From positions 1 through 32,106 of the forward strand of contig JAMPDR010000027.1 of assembly GCA_023665555.1 (NCBI GenBank): DNA of 32,106 bases, in the 5' to 3' direction. A program made the translations under genes and the position numbers. Source of the stretch: Ruminococcus sp. Lineage in GTDB: Bacteria; Bacillota; Clostridia; Oscillospirales; Acutalibacteraceae. Each line of letters starts with the position of its first letter. Within the stretch, counting starts at the first letter, position 1. Below the pieces are notes generated by a model. The model ran no database searches. It was not told the origin of the DNA and saw nothing but the letters and a program-made list of their open reading frames with translations. Of the stretch, positions 1 through 7,502 are shown in pieces.

Positions 1-5
1 TTTGA

Positions 6-1517
6 TTGGCAAGCTACCGACCCAAAAGTCTTGATGAGCTTAACAATATGTATGACAAAACCCTGTCGGCAGAACAGGCAATAAAAAAAGGAACAACAAA
101 ACTTCAAGCGGAAAGCGGTGTTACCGTAACTGATGAGCCTGTTTCGCAGGTTCAGATGCCGGATATTCCCGAAGTGCCCGATATAATTACAGATACTTCG
201 GCCACCAGAGAAATTGAAGATCTTTCATTCGCCGTTGACGATTTTATCCGTCATTTTTCCGGCGAGCCTGCCAAACCTGCCGCACCATCTCAGCCTGCGG
301 CTCCATCTTATCCGAGAACTCCGACAAGACCGCAGCCGCAGCACACACCCAATGCACAGAAAATCCAAAAAGAACTTCAAGCATCGGTCATTACCGAAGA
401 GGGCGATCTTTCGGGACTTATGAATGACTACATCAAAATCATGAACGATGAAGATGATGAACCGAAGTTTCCGAGGAGAGGCTCTCGTCATAAAAAAAAG
501 AGCCGTAAAAAAGGCGGCATTTTCACAGAGGAGTCAACACCCGTAAGCAACGATAGCGAGGAAGAGGTCATCAACATTGAACCGACTGTCTCCGCCCCTG
601 TCGAAGAACCGTTACCGGAACCAACGCCGGTAACCGAACATCAGACTGAACCGCAGCTTTCTCAAGACAACGAAACACCAGACTATGGCGACTACACACC
701 TGCAAGAGTTGTTTACGAAGAAGAACAACCCGAAATTGTTGACGACAGCGCGGATGATGAAAATCTCACAGCTATTTTTGATAAAATTGATGAAGAAGAT
801 GAATACGAAGAAGAAAAGGCTCATTCATCAGCCGGAAGAATTGCAATACGCACAATTTTAAGCATAGTGTTTGTTATCTGCTTTATTGCAACTGCTGCAA
901 TTGCATCGCTTACTCTTGTGTTCAATGTTAACTCAGGCGAAAAGGCTCTCGGCGATTATTACTTTTTCACTGCCGCATATGATTATGAAGATGTAAATGT
1001 CGCTTCGGGGGATCTTGTCATTTGTAAAAGCGCTCCTCTAATTGACGGCAATTCCGCGGCATACCTTTACCAAGATACAGTCGATTCACCCCAGATGGTT
1101 TCTTTCGGAATCAAGAACGGCGGTATACCACCCGAGGATGACGGAACAGTATCTTATCTAATCGGCAACAGACAGGTAAACCGAACTGACGTGCTCGGCA
1201 GAATTTATAAAACCGTTCCGCATGCCGGCGAAATAATCGATATCATCTTAGGACACTATGTAATATATATCGCTGCATTGGCACTGCTGACAATCATTCT
1301 TTTCATTCTTATAACAATTGTTTTGAGAAACAAGGAAAAGGAATCTATCAGAGCGCAGAAAAAAGCAGAAAGAAAACAAGCAAGATTGGCTGCTGACAAG
1401 GCAAATCAGGAGGAAGATCTTGAGGCTGTTAATGCCGCCGAAGCGGAAATTGCAAATGAGTTTGACAGCAGCGATTCAGATTCATTTAACGGAGATTTGT
1501 TCAGCGATATAGATTAA
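6..1517 (+). CDS. Two-pass membrane protein with degenerate signal-peptidase-like ectodomain
   Basis: The frame opens after a TGA at 3-5 and starts with TTG at 6; an ATG at 48 is an alternative, and any ribosome binding site lies outside the window. Residues 1-280 are a long low-complexity cytoplasmic part, rich in Pro and Glu/Asp, with a basic patch (RRGSRHKKKSRKK) near residue 160. A membrane segment lies at about 282-305, an outside loop at about 306-410, a second membrane segment at about 412-440, and the charged, probably coiled tail is cytoplasmic. The loop contains GDLVICKS and, later, VLGRIYKTVPHAG, which resemble the core strand and the exit segment of SipW-type signal peptidase I. 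The usual Ser-Met dyad region reads FFTAAYD, so the protein is probably not catalytic. Function is unknown. It ends at a bidirectional terminator. Confidence 0.75.
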   Translation: MASYRPKSLDELNNMYDKTLSAEQAIKKGTTKLQAESGVTVTDEPVSQVQMPDIPEVPDIITDTSATREIEDLSFAVDDFIRHFSGEPAKPAAPSQPAAPSYPRTPTRPQPQHTPNAQKIQKELQASVITEEGDLSGLMNDYIKIMNDEDDEPKFPRRGSRHKKKSRKKGGIFTEESTPVSNDSEEEVINIEPTVSAPVEEPLPEPTPVTEHQTEPQLSQDNETPDYGDYTPARVVYEEEQPEIVDDSADDENLTAIFDKIDEEDEYEEEKAHSSAGRIAIRTILSIVFVICFIATAAIASLTLVFNVNSGEKALGDYYFFTAAYDYEDVNVASGDLVICKSAPLIDGNSAAYLYQDTVDSPQMVSFGIKNGGIPPEDDGTVSYLIGNRQVNRTDVLGRIYKTVPHAGEIIDIILGHYVIYIAALALLTIILFILITIVLRNKEKESIRAQKKAERKQARLAADKANQEEDLEAVNAAEAEIANEFDSSDSDSFNGDLFSDID

Positions 1518-1529
1518 TAGATCAAAATA

Positions 1530-1568
1530 AAAACTTCGCTATGTACTGATGTACAGCAGCGAAGTTTT
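1530..1568. terminator. Bidirectional intrinsic terminator
   Basis: An 11-bp perfect stem (AAAACTTCGCT / AGCGAAGTTTT) with a small inner GTAC/GTAC pairing. The T-tract is best on the - strand (TTTTTATTTT), with a weaker one on the + strand. It separates two convergent genes, the membrane protein and hxlR. Confidence 0.85.
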
Positions 1569-1579
1569 CTTATTACTTA

Positions 1580-1909
1580 TTACCTATGCAGATCTCCCCA
1601 TTCGCAAAGATTATCCAAAATCGGAATTAGACTTTCGCCTCTCTCTGTTAAACTGTATTCAACTTTCGGCGGAATTTGAGGATATTCTTCACGATGAACA
1701 AGGTTGTCGCTTTCAAGTTCTTTTAGCGTTGCACTCAATGTTTTATATGAAATTGTTCCGATGTACCTTTTTAGTTCATTAAAGCGAACAACCTTGAACT
1801 CCATCAAGGCATACAAAATAAACATTTTATATTTTCCTTGAATCAATGACATGGTGTAATTAAAACCTGTTTCCTCCAGCTTTGCATTTGCAATACACTC
1901 CAAACTCAT
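1580..1909 (-). CDS. HxlR-family winged-helix transcriptional regulator
   Basis: At 109 residues this is the usual HxlR size. The family pattern is clear: an N-terminal Cys (Cys5), IQGKYKMFILYAL, RFNELKRYIGTISYKTLSATLKELE as the recognition region, and VEYSLTERGESLIPIL as the wing. The ATG at 1909 has AGGAG about 8 nt upstream. In YodB-type members of the family an N-terminal Cys senses electrophiles or oxidation; Cys5 could do the same here, which is inference. The gene is divergent from two flavodoxin-fold reductases, with a shared 118-nt intergenic region containing an inverted repeat, so it most likely controls them. Confidence 0.9.
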   Translation of the reverse strand: MSLECIANAKLEETGFNYTMSLIQGKYKMFILYALMEFKVVRFNELKRYIGTISYKTLSATLKELESDNLVHREEYPQIPPKVEYSLTERGESLIPILDNLCEWGDLHR

Positions 1910-1930
1910 CTTTACACTCTCCTAAAGGTT

Positions 1931-1955
1931 AGTATCGCACCTGAATGTGCGTACT
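1931..1955. promoter_or_regulatory. Candidate HxlR operator
   Basis: An inverted repeat of GTATCGCAC and GTGCGTAC spans 1932-1954 and is bounded by AGTA and TACT. It sits between hxlR and the reductase genes, directly upstream of the + strand -35 box. Assignment to HxlR is by position and symmetry only. Confidence 0.55.
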
Positions 1956-1983
1956 TGTTTTTTTGTTATGTTCTTACTATAAT
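1955..1983 (+). promoter_or_regulatory. Promoter of the reductase operon
   Basis: TTGTTT at 1955-1960, a 17-nt spacer, and TATAAT at 1978-1983. It is followed by CGGAGGT before the ATG at 2028. The candidate HxlR operator abuts the -35 box. Confidence 0.6.
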
Positions 1984-2027
1984 TATAATATAACGATTGA
2001 AAAGAATCAATATCGGAGGTCATAATT

Positions 2028-2573
2028 ATGAGTAAAAAAATTGTAGTAATCACAGGAAGTCCACGAAAAAACGGAAACAGCTTTGCCATGACAGATGCGT
2101 TTATAAAGGCGGCTGAAGCTAAGGGCCATACTGTTACACGTTTTGATGCAGCCATGAAAAAAGTCGGTGGTTGCCGCGCATGTGAAACATGTTTCAAAAC
2201 CGGTAAAGCATGTTCATTTGACGATGACTTCAACGAAATTGCACCTGCCATTTTGGAATCAGACACAGTTATTTTCACAATGCCTGTTTATTGGTACTCC
2301 ATTCCTGCTCAAGTCAAAGGTGTAATAGACAGACTGTTCAGCTTCGTTGTCGGCGGCAAAGCTATATCCGGTAAAGAATGTGCACTTATTACCTGCTGTG
2401 AAGAAAACGACATGTCAGTCATGGACGGTGTCAGAATACCGATTGAACGCTCTGCTGCTTTGTTGAAGTGGAACATGATTGGCGAAATTCTTATTCCGGG
2501 AGTGCTGAATGTCGGTGACATTGAAAACACAGACGGCTGCAAGCAAGCTGCTGATTTAGCATACAAAATTTAA
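2028..2573 (+). CDS. Flavodoxin-fold NAD(P)H-dependent FMN reductase, Isf-like
   Basis: 181 residues. The N-terminal TGSPRKNGNS is the FMN-phosphate loop of the flavodoxin_2/FMN_red superfamily, and MPVYWYSIPAQVKGVIDRLFS is the second flavin-contact region. GGCRACETCFKTGKAC fits CX2CX2CX6C, the compact motif that binds a 4Fe-4S cluster in iron-sulfur flavoproteins. A redox role, using reduced cofactor on quinones, oxygen species or small electrophiles, is likely; the substrate cannot be read from sequence. The start has GGAGG 7-8 nt upstream. It is followed after 12 nt by a paralogue, so the two form an operon opposite the HxlR regulator. Confidence 0.88.
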   Translation: MSKKIVVITGSPRKNGNSFAMTDAFIKAAEAKGHTVTRFDAAMKKVGGCRACETCFKTGKACSFDDDFNEIAPAILESDTVIFTMPVYWYSIPAQVKGVIDRLFSFVVGGKAISGKECALITCCEENDMSVMDGVRIPIERSAALLKWNMIGEILIPGVLNVGDIENTDGCKQAADLAYKI

Positions 2574-2585
2574 GGCGGTATACAT

Positions 2586-3134
2586 ATGAATAAGAAAATA
2601 GTAATTTTAAACGGAAGTCCCAGAAAGAACGGTAACACCTCTGCATTAGTCAAGAAGTTCACAGAGGGTGCTGAAAGTGCAGGCAATATTGTAACAGAAT
2701 TTTTTCTTGATAAAATGAACATCGGCGGCTGTAAAGGATGTTTCGGCGGACACAGCAACAAGGATTGTCCGTGTGTACAAAAAGATGACATGTCAAAGAT
2801 TTATCCTGCCGTCAGAGAGTGTGATGTAATAATACTTGCCTCGCCGCTTTATTATTGGAATATGAGCGGACAACTCAGAACTGCAATTGACCGTCTTTTT
2901 GCTCTTGAGGAGGGCGACGGCAATCTGCTACGCGGACATGGTAAAGCTTGTGCTTTACTGATGTCCGCCGAGGGCAATGGCTTTGACGATGTTTTTCTTT
3001 ACTACAATCACCTCGCAGAACACTTGAAATGGAAAAATCTTGGAGCAGTTCTCTCAGGCGGCAACTGTGATATCGAAGATATCAACGGAAAGCCTGAATT
3101 GGAAAAAGCCTTTGAGTTGGGCAAATCTATCTGA
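2586..3134 (+). CDS. Flavodoxin-fold NAD(P)H-dependent FMN reductase, second copy
   Basis: 182 residues, paralogous to the preceding gene, with NGSPRKNGNTSALVKKF at the N terminus and SPLYYWNMSGQLRTAIDRLFAL as the central flavin-contact segment. Its cysteines differ: GGCKGC is followed by a longer gap and CPC, so the Isf-type spacing of the first copy is lost and a cluster is uncertain. The ribosome binding site AAGGCGG lies in the 12-nt gap. The two paralogues may have split substrates or form a heteromer, which is inference. A terminator follows. Confidence 0.87.
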   Translation: MNKKIVILNGSPRKNGNTSALVKKFTEGAESAGNIVTEFFLDKMNIGGCKGCFGGHSNKDCPCVQKDDMSKIYPAVRECDVIILASPLYYWNMSGQLRTAIDRLFALEEGDGNLLRGHGKACALLMSAEGNGFDDVFLYYNHLAEHLKWKNLGAVLSGGNCDIEDINGKPELEKAFELGKSI

Positions 3135-3144
3135 TACATAACTT

Positions 3145-3182
3145 AAGCATGCGCTGACAATTTTGTTGCACATGCTTTTCTT
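3145..3182 (+). terminator. Intrinsic terminator after the reductase pair
   Basis: Stem AAGCATG / CATGCTT (7 bp) with a long loop, followed by TTTTCTTATT. It lies 10 nt after the stop codon. The stem is modest. Confidence 0.6.
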
Positions 3183-3258
3183 ATTATTAATAGTTTACTT
3201 TTCAGCCACATCATACTATAATAAAATCACAGTATGAATTAAACGGAGTCATAAAACT

Positions 3259-3840
3259 ATGCACGAACACAACAACGAACAGTTCACAAATCTGAACATC
3301 ATGGGCGAAGAATTTGAAGAGTTACTTTTTACTGATTGTGAATTTATAGGCTGTACTATAGACGGCTGTCGGTTTCAGCATTGCAGATTCATTGATTGCA
3401 CTTTCACAAAATGCAGACTTGTTAACAACAAAGGTACTTCACAATCGCAACTGCGTTTTTGTAAGTTCATCGACTGCTTTTTAATCGGTATAAGCTGGAA
3501 CGAGTGGGTACCGCAAATTAAGTTTTATCAGCCGTTTGAAATATTCAACAGCTGTCGCATAAAATATAACAACTTTGTTGAAATGAACCTCACAAAATTC
3601 AACTTCTGCGGCAACGATTTAACCGAATCGCTCTTCGCCGATTGCAAACTGTCAGGCAGCAGCTTTAAAGGTTGCAATCTGACTAAAACGGAATTCTTCC
3701 GTTGTGACCTGACAAAATCAGATTTTCGTGATGCACTCGGCTATCAGATAAGCCTTGAAACCAACAAATTGAAAGATGCACGTTTTTCTTTCCCTGAGGT
3801 TATCAATCTGCTTAATGGGCTTGGAATAAAAATTGATTGA
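3259..3840 (+). CDS. Pentapeptide-repeat protein (Qnr/McbG-like architecture)
   Basis: 193 residues. Two blocks of A/C(D/N)LXX-type repeats are readable: roughly residues 22-65, with Phe/Cys-centred quintets such as CRFQHCRFIDC, and residues 105-160, with NLTKTEFFRCDLTKSDF. They are interrupted by a Trp-containing loop. The C-terminal sequence (NKLKDARFSFPEVINLLNGLGIKID) is the capping helix seen in Qnr- and McbG-like pentapeptide proteins, which mimic DNA and protect gyrase. Whether this one binds gyrase is not shown by the sequence; many chromosomal family members have no known role. It appears monocistronic, with a strong terminator following. Confidence 0.85.
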   Translation: MHEHNNEQFTNLNIMGEEFEELLFTDCEFIGCTIDGCRFQHCRFIDCTFTKCRLVNNKGTSQSQLRFCKFIDCFLIGISWNEWVPQIKFYQPFEIFNSCRIKYNNFVEMNLTKFNFCGNDLTESLFADCKLSGSSFKGCNLTKTEFFRCDLTKSDFRDALGYQISLETNKLKDARFSFPEVINLLNGLGIKID

Positions 3841-3856
3841 TACAACTTTTTAAATT

Positions 3857-3898
3857 ATGCGGGTAGAGTTTTTCACTTTCGTTAAACTCTACCCGCAT
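3857..3898. terminator. Strong hairpin terminator
   Basis: A 15-bp perfect stem, ATGCGGGTAGAGTTT pairing with AAACTCTACCCGCAT, with a 12-nt loop. Weak A/T runs flank both sides. It lies between the pentapeptide gene (+) and trpS (-) and could serve both. Confidence 0.8.
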
Positions 3899-3927
3899 AT
3901 TAATATTATTTAAACTGGCAGACGATT

Positions 3928-4015
3928 GCATTCGGATGCAGAAACCGCTTTCTTTGCCCCGAAGCTGTACAATTGTACCGCGAGTGGGCGAAAAAGTGGT
4001 TTATGCGCCGAATGC
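3928..4015. repeat. 88-nt imperfect foldback abutting the trpS stop codon
   Basis: The arms begin with GCATTCGG (3928) and end with CCGAATGC (4015). They stay largely complementary across about 37 positions and close on a perfect 12-bp palindrome, GTACAATTGTAC, at 3967-3978. The trpS stop codon is at 4018-4020, so the structure starts 2 nt after it. It may be the trpS 3' hairpin or a miniature repeat element; it has no good T-tract. Confidence 0.7.
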
Positions 4016-4017
4016 GT

Positions 4018-5043
4018 TCACAGCAGCACGAAGCCGCACTTTTTCATTGCCTTATCCAGTGTTCTCTGTGCAATTCTAGATGCTTTTTCCGCGCCCTTAG
4101 CGGCAAGTTCCTTAAGATATGCCTGATCATTCATGTAAGATTCAAAGCGTTCTCTTACCGGTCGAAGTTCTTCAACAACTGCCTCACCTACTGCTGCTTT
4201 GAAATCGCCGTAACCCTTGCCTTGGAATTCATCGGCAATCTGTTCCATTGTCAAACCTGTGCAACATGAATAAATGCCCATGAGGTTGTTTATGCCGTCT
4301 TTGCCCTCGCCGTAATAAACACCGCCCTCAGAGTCAGTGACTGCACTTCTGATTTTCTTCATGATGGTTTCGGGTGCATCAAAAACAGAAACATAACCTT
4401 TTGGGTTGGGGTCGGACTTGCTCATTTTCTTGGTCGGGTCTTGAAGTGACATTACTCTTGCTCCGTTTTTGCCGATGTAAGGATCGGGAATAGTGAAAGT
4501 CTTTCCGTTAACTGTGTTGAAACGGTTTGCAATATCTCTTGCAATTTCAAGATGCTGCTTCTGGTCAGCACCAACAGGTACAAGGTCAGCTTGATAAAGC
4601 AAAATGTCAGCCGCCATGAGCACCGGGTATGAGAACAGACCAACATTGACGTTGTCCGCATGAGAAGCAGATTTATCCTTGAACTGAGTCATTCTCGACA
4701 TTTCACCAAACTGTGTATAGCAATTGAGCACCCATGCAAGCTGGCTGTGAGCCGGCACGTGACTTTGAATGAAAATAATACTTTTTTCGGGATCAAGACC
4801 GATTGCAAGAAGAAGTGCATACACTTCCATAATTTGTTTTCTTAACTTCGCAGGATCTTGTCTGACAGTAATTGCGTGAAGGTCTGCAACAGCAAATGCA
4901 CTGTCAAATTCATCTGAAAGTAGCTTCCAATTTTTTAATGCACCGAGGTAGTTACCGAGCGTCGGAATACCTGACGGTTGAATACAGCTTAAAATTTTCT
5001 TTTTCTTCTCCGCTGTCTGCGGTGCATTTGATACATTTTCCAT
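4018..5043 (-). CDS. trpS: Tryptophanyl-tRNA synthetase
   Basis: 341 residues, normal for bacterial TrpRS. It charges tRNA-Trp with tryptophan using ATP. Class I signatures are present: the HIGH-equivalent region SGIPTLGNYLGALKNW near residues 24-39 and KKMSKSDPN near residue 205. Typical TrpRS segments such as YPVLMAADILLYQADLVPVGADQ (shown here in parts: VLMAADILLY, VPVGADQKQHLE) are conserved. The ATG is preceded by GGAGGG. Expression is controlled by a T-box leader immediately upstream, which is the standard arrangement for aminoacyl-tRNA synthetases in Firmicutes. Confidence 0.97.
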   Translation of the reverse strand: MENVSNAPQTAEKKKKILSCIQPSGIPTLGNYLGALKNWKLLSDEFDSAFAVADLHAITVRQDPAKLRKQIMEVYALLLAIGLDPEKSIIFIQSHVPAHSQLAWVLNCYTQFGEMSRMTQFKDKSASHADNVNVGLFSYPVLMAADILLYQADLVPVGADQKQHLEIARDIANRFNTVNGKTFTIPDPYIGKNGARVMSLQDPTKKMSKSDPNPKGYVSVFDAPETIMKKIRSAVTDSEGGVYYGEGKDGINNLMGIYSCCTGLTMEQIADEFQGKGYGDFKAAVGEAVVEELRPVRERFESYMNDQAYLKELAAKGAEKASRIAQRTLDKAMKKCGFVLL

Positions 5044-5055
5044 ATGTATACCCTC

Positions 5056-5340
5056 CTGAAAAATAAAATCCTCGGCAGAGATTTTTCACTCTGTCAAGGA
5101 CGAATAATCAAAAAATTTATCCGTGGTGCCACCTTGATTCATAGAAACACTATGCTCTTTACGGAAACAAAATTTCCTTGCAGTTAACGTATGCATCACG
5201 TCGCAGAATACTCAGTGAATTCACCTTTGACTGCGCCCTCAGCGGCCCATTTGACAACCTGTTTTCAATCCGCTCCCAGCAACACGGACTCTCTGCATGA
5301 GCATAATTGCCTTTACTCCCGCCTCAACGGTTTAATCTTT
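5056..5340 (-). ncRNA. T-box leader (tRNA-Trp sensing) of trpS
   Basis: The canonical T-box sequence AAGGTGGCACCACGG is at 5121-5135 on the - strand. Upstream is a stem I region with AGAGAGTC and GTTGCTGGGAGC-type elements. The triplet TGG at 5247-5249, in the context CAAATGGGCCGC, is the likely specifier codon and matches Trp. A terminator follows at 5059-5100. Uncharged tRNA-Trp would pair with the specifier and the T-box bulge and stabilise the antiterminator, raising trpS expression when tryptophan is scarce. Confidence 0.93.
5059..5100 (-). terminator. T-box-controlled intrinsic terminator
   Basis: Stem TCCTTGACAGAG / CTCTGCCGAGGA (12 positions, one mismatch), loop TGAAAAAT, then TTTTATTTTT. 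It is placed between the T-box sequence and the trpS ribosome binding site. Confidence 0.9.
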
Positions 5341-5344
5341 GTTC

Positions 5345-5373
5345 ATTCTATCACTGCAAACGTTTTTTGTCAA
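5345..5373 (-). promoter_or_regulatory. trpS promoter
   Basis: Perfect TTGACA at 5368-5373, a 17-nt spacer, and TAGAAT at 5345-5350. It lies directly upstream of the T-box leader. Confidence 0.85.
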
Positions 5374-5517
5374 GGGATTGAACGGTAACTTTGCAATCTG
5401 TTGGCAATCATGAAATTAGCGACTTAATTCATCAATAAAATTCTGAATCCTTTGGGTTGTCAATCACTTCTTGACATATTTTTCAATTGACCACTATTAA
5501 CCCATTTATGTATGAAT

Positions 5518-6123
5518 TCAATAACTGTTCCTCTCTATATCATTAAACGGTCGAACACATTCTTCTATGATTGTAGCTATTATTTCACATGAATCCCGGC
5601 AATTATTGTTCAGCCATTGCTTAATTATAGCCATGATTCCCTCTATATAGTATGCAATATAGTATTGCCAATATGTTTCCGGCATGCCGAATCTTTTTAA
5701 AATTGGTTCAATGATATATGTTTTCAGATTTCTGTATCTTTCACCAACCTGCATTTCACTTGGATTCCGAAAAGAAGCACGATAGACATGTTTATTATCT
5801 CTTATAAAATTCAGATATGGTAGCAGATATTCCTCAGTTATCAAAACAAGATCTGTTTGTTTTCCATCACCTATTCTATTAACAAAATTATGCGTTTTGT
5901 CTGAAAAGCAGGATAGAAAGCGTTGATTAACGCTTTCCATCGCTTCGTCCACTAAATCTGCAATCGTTTCATAATGCAAATAAAATGTTGACCTATTCAC
6001 TTCTGCCTTTTCACAAATTTCTTTTACAGTAATGTATTCTAAATCTTTCACTTCAAGCAAAGCAATCAGTGCCTCATCCATACGAAAAGCAGTATTGAAA
6101 TATTTACTTTCAGATTTATTCAT
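5518..6123 (-). CDS. TetR/AcrR-family transcriptional regulator
   Basis: 201 residues. The N-terminal helix-turn-helix is clear (ITVKEICEKAEVNRSTFYLHYETIADLVDEA, given in parts: VKEICEKAEVNRSTFYLHY). The C-terminal ligand domain is divergent, as is usual for the family, and ends with a Trp-rich helix (WQYYIAYYIEGIMAIIKQWL). The ATG at 6123 is preceded by GAGGG. It is the second gene of an operon, 25 nt behind a small membrane protein whose promoter carries a perfect palindrome, so autoregulation of the pair is likely. The inducer is unknown. Confidence 0.9.
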   Translation of the reverse strand: MNKSESKYFNTAFRMDEALIALLEVKDLEYITVKEICEKAEVNRSTFYLHYETIADLVDEAMESVNQRFLSCFSDKTHNFVNRIGDGKQTDLVLITEEYLLPYLNFIRDNKHVYRASFRNPSEMQVGERYRNLKTYIIEPILKRFGMPETYWQYYIAYYIEGIMAIIKQWLNNNCRDSCEIIATIIEECVRPFNDIERNSY

Positions 6124-6148
6124 ATATACCGCCCTCTATTATCGTATA

Positions 6149-6508
6149 TTATTCACATTCTTCACTGATTTCTTTTACAATCTGCATAATTTCAAATGCA
6201 TACTTCTTTTTGCCGTTTTCAAGCAATTTATTATAAATCGGATAATTGATACTGACACCCACAATTCCAATAACACCCACTGTAATCCCAAAAATCATCA
6301 TATGTATACTGCCATTACCAATTACTTTCATGGACAAACACATACCTACCCCAAGCACAAGTGCCATAATTATCCCAAAAGTATAAGCGAATATATTTGC
6401 TTTGCTCTTTGCTTTTCTATCCAATTTCTTCAAAGCAACAACCTTGGAGGTATCCTTCGGTGCGTATTCGTTAGCAATTTTCTCTGCATAAAATTTCTCT
6501 GTGTTCAT
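6149..6508 (-). CDS. Small two-pass membrane protein of the TetR operon
   Basis: 119 residues. A charged N-terminal stretch (about 45 residues) is followed by two hydrophobic segments at about 41-62 and 68-90 and a charged C-terminal helix, YAFEIMQIVKEISEECE. I recall similar Clostridial proteins carrying the label dihydropteridine reductase, but nothing in this sequence supports an enzyme. It is first in the operon with the TetR regulator, downstream of a palindromic operator candidate. Function is unknown. Confidence 0.75.
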   Translation of the reverse strand: MNTEKFYAEKIANEYAPKDTSKVVALKKLDRKAKSKANIFAYTFGIIMALVLGVGMCLSMKVIGNGSIHMMIFGITVGVIGIVGVSINYPIYNKLLENGKKKYAFEIMQIVKEISEECE

Positions 6509-6540
6509 AGTGTTTACTCCTATACATTGTTATAATATTT

Positions 6541-6566
6541 CAGTTGCAACTGTTAATATAATTATA
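6541..6566 (-). promoter_or_regulatory. Promoter -10 box plus candidate TetR operator
   Basis: TATAAT on the - strand at 6561-6566 is followed 8 nt downstream by CAGTTGCAACTG (6541-6552), a perfect 12-bp palindrome covering the expected transcription start of the membrane-protein/TetR operon. A bound dimer there would block initiation. Confidence 0.6.
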
Positions 6567-6588
6567 GGTAACTACCACTAAAAAGGGA

Positions 6589-6614
6589 ACAACACGTTTT
6601 TTCAATTGTGTTGT
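6589..6614. repeat. Short inverted repeat upstream of the TetR operon
   Basis: ACAACAC and GTGTTGT (7-bp arms) are separated by 12 nt. It lies upstream of the -10 box of the membrane-protein/TetR operon. It could be a second regulator site or a weak hairpin; nothing else is visible in the gap to 6740. Confidence 0.4.
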
Positions 6615-6740
6615 TTTCAAAAGATCTTTATAAATCGTCCAATGGTTTTGGTATACTTCACTTTATTAAACTATTATAACGATTATTTATCATTATCTAA
6701 TACTCTCCTATTATCATCCCGATTATAACACCCACATCAT

Positions 6741-6794
6741 AAAAAAGCAACAACCGTTTCTCTTCCGACTTCGTAAGTCAAATAAGAAACGGTT
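6741..6794 (-). terminator. Intrinsic terminator of the small membrane protein gene
   Basis: On the - strand, AACCGTTTCT pairs with AGAAACGGTT, with further pairing inside (GACTT / AAGTC). GTTGCTTTTTT follows. It lies 11 nt after the stop codon. Confidence 0.85.
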
Positions 6795-6804
6795 ATACTT
6801 TACT

Positions 6805-7071
6805 TCACGAAAAAATGCCGACTGCAATCAGCATCGCCGCCGCTCCGCAAAGAACTGCAAGTATTATTTTTGATACTTCAAAAAAACGGTTCTTAGTCAC
6901 CTTGGTCGGCGGTGCGGCTGTTGTGTTTCCTGCAATCATGCTCGCACGTTCTCTGATTTTCCCTTCGCTGATTGATGCATATTCGGGTTTCACAAAAAAC
7001 ATGATTTTCTCAAAATAATCACACCCTGTGTCGCTAACTTCCACAACCTGCCTGTTAATTCCTTTTATCAT
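6805..7071 (-). CDS. Small protein with C-terminal membrane anchor
   Basis: From the ATG at 7071 it has 88 residues, starting MIKGINRQVVEVSDTG. A GTG at 7092 would add seven residues; I prefer ATG because the MIKG-type start is what I recall in related Clostridial proteins and AAAGG lies upstream. The soluble N-terminal part contains DYFEKIMFFVKPEYA and a charged helix, then a Pro/Thr linker, then a hydrophobic C-terminal segment of about 20 residues. Function is unknown. It is followed by a good terminator. Confidence 0.65.
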   Translation of the reverse strand: MIKGINRQVVEVSDTGCDYFEKIMFFVKPEYASISEGKIRERASMIAGNTTAAPPTKVTKNRFFEVSKIILAVLCGAAAMLIAVGIFS

Positions 7072-7379
7072 AATATCGACATACCTTTCCACTTAAAATT
7101 TACGCTTAAAATAAATTCATTACTAATTCATCTTGAATTATTTTTAACCGAGTAAAAATGAATATTCTTATAAAGTCAGTTATGTATGTGTAAAAATTAG
7201 GTAAACGATGATTAAATCCGGTGCAATGATCGTGCCGTCAGAAATTTCGTCAGATTGTATAGAATTGACGTAGTCATACTTTCGTATTTCAAGGAAATTA
7301 TGTGCAATATGACGAAACTTTATGCAAACGAGCAGCGTGCCGCGATTTATTCAGCGTTTACTTATGAAATAAATCAAAG

Positions 7380-7502
7380 TTTCCACAGTTTTCCATATAA
7401 AAAGCGTGGAAAACTACGTGGAAAATGTTAAAAACTTCTGAAAACGCCCACACAATAGGCTTTAAATATGTTGAAATGTTTTTTAACATGGATGTGGAAA
7501 AA
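7380..7502. other. oriC-like cluster of TTTTCCAC words
   Basis: Four near-copies of a DnaA-box-like word lie in about 120 bp: TTTCCACA at 7380-7387, CGTGGAAAA at 7405-7413 and 7417-7425, and TGTGGAAAAA at 7493-7502. An ATGTT/AACAT inverted repeat lies between them. Each differs from TTATCCACA by one or two bases. No dnaA or dnaN is nearby and genes on both sides point the same way, so an active origin is unlikely. The rest of 7072-7379 shows no gene or structure I can support. Confidence 0.35.
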
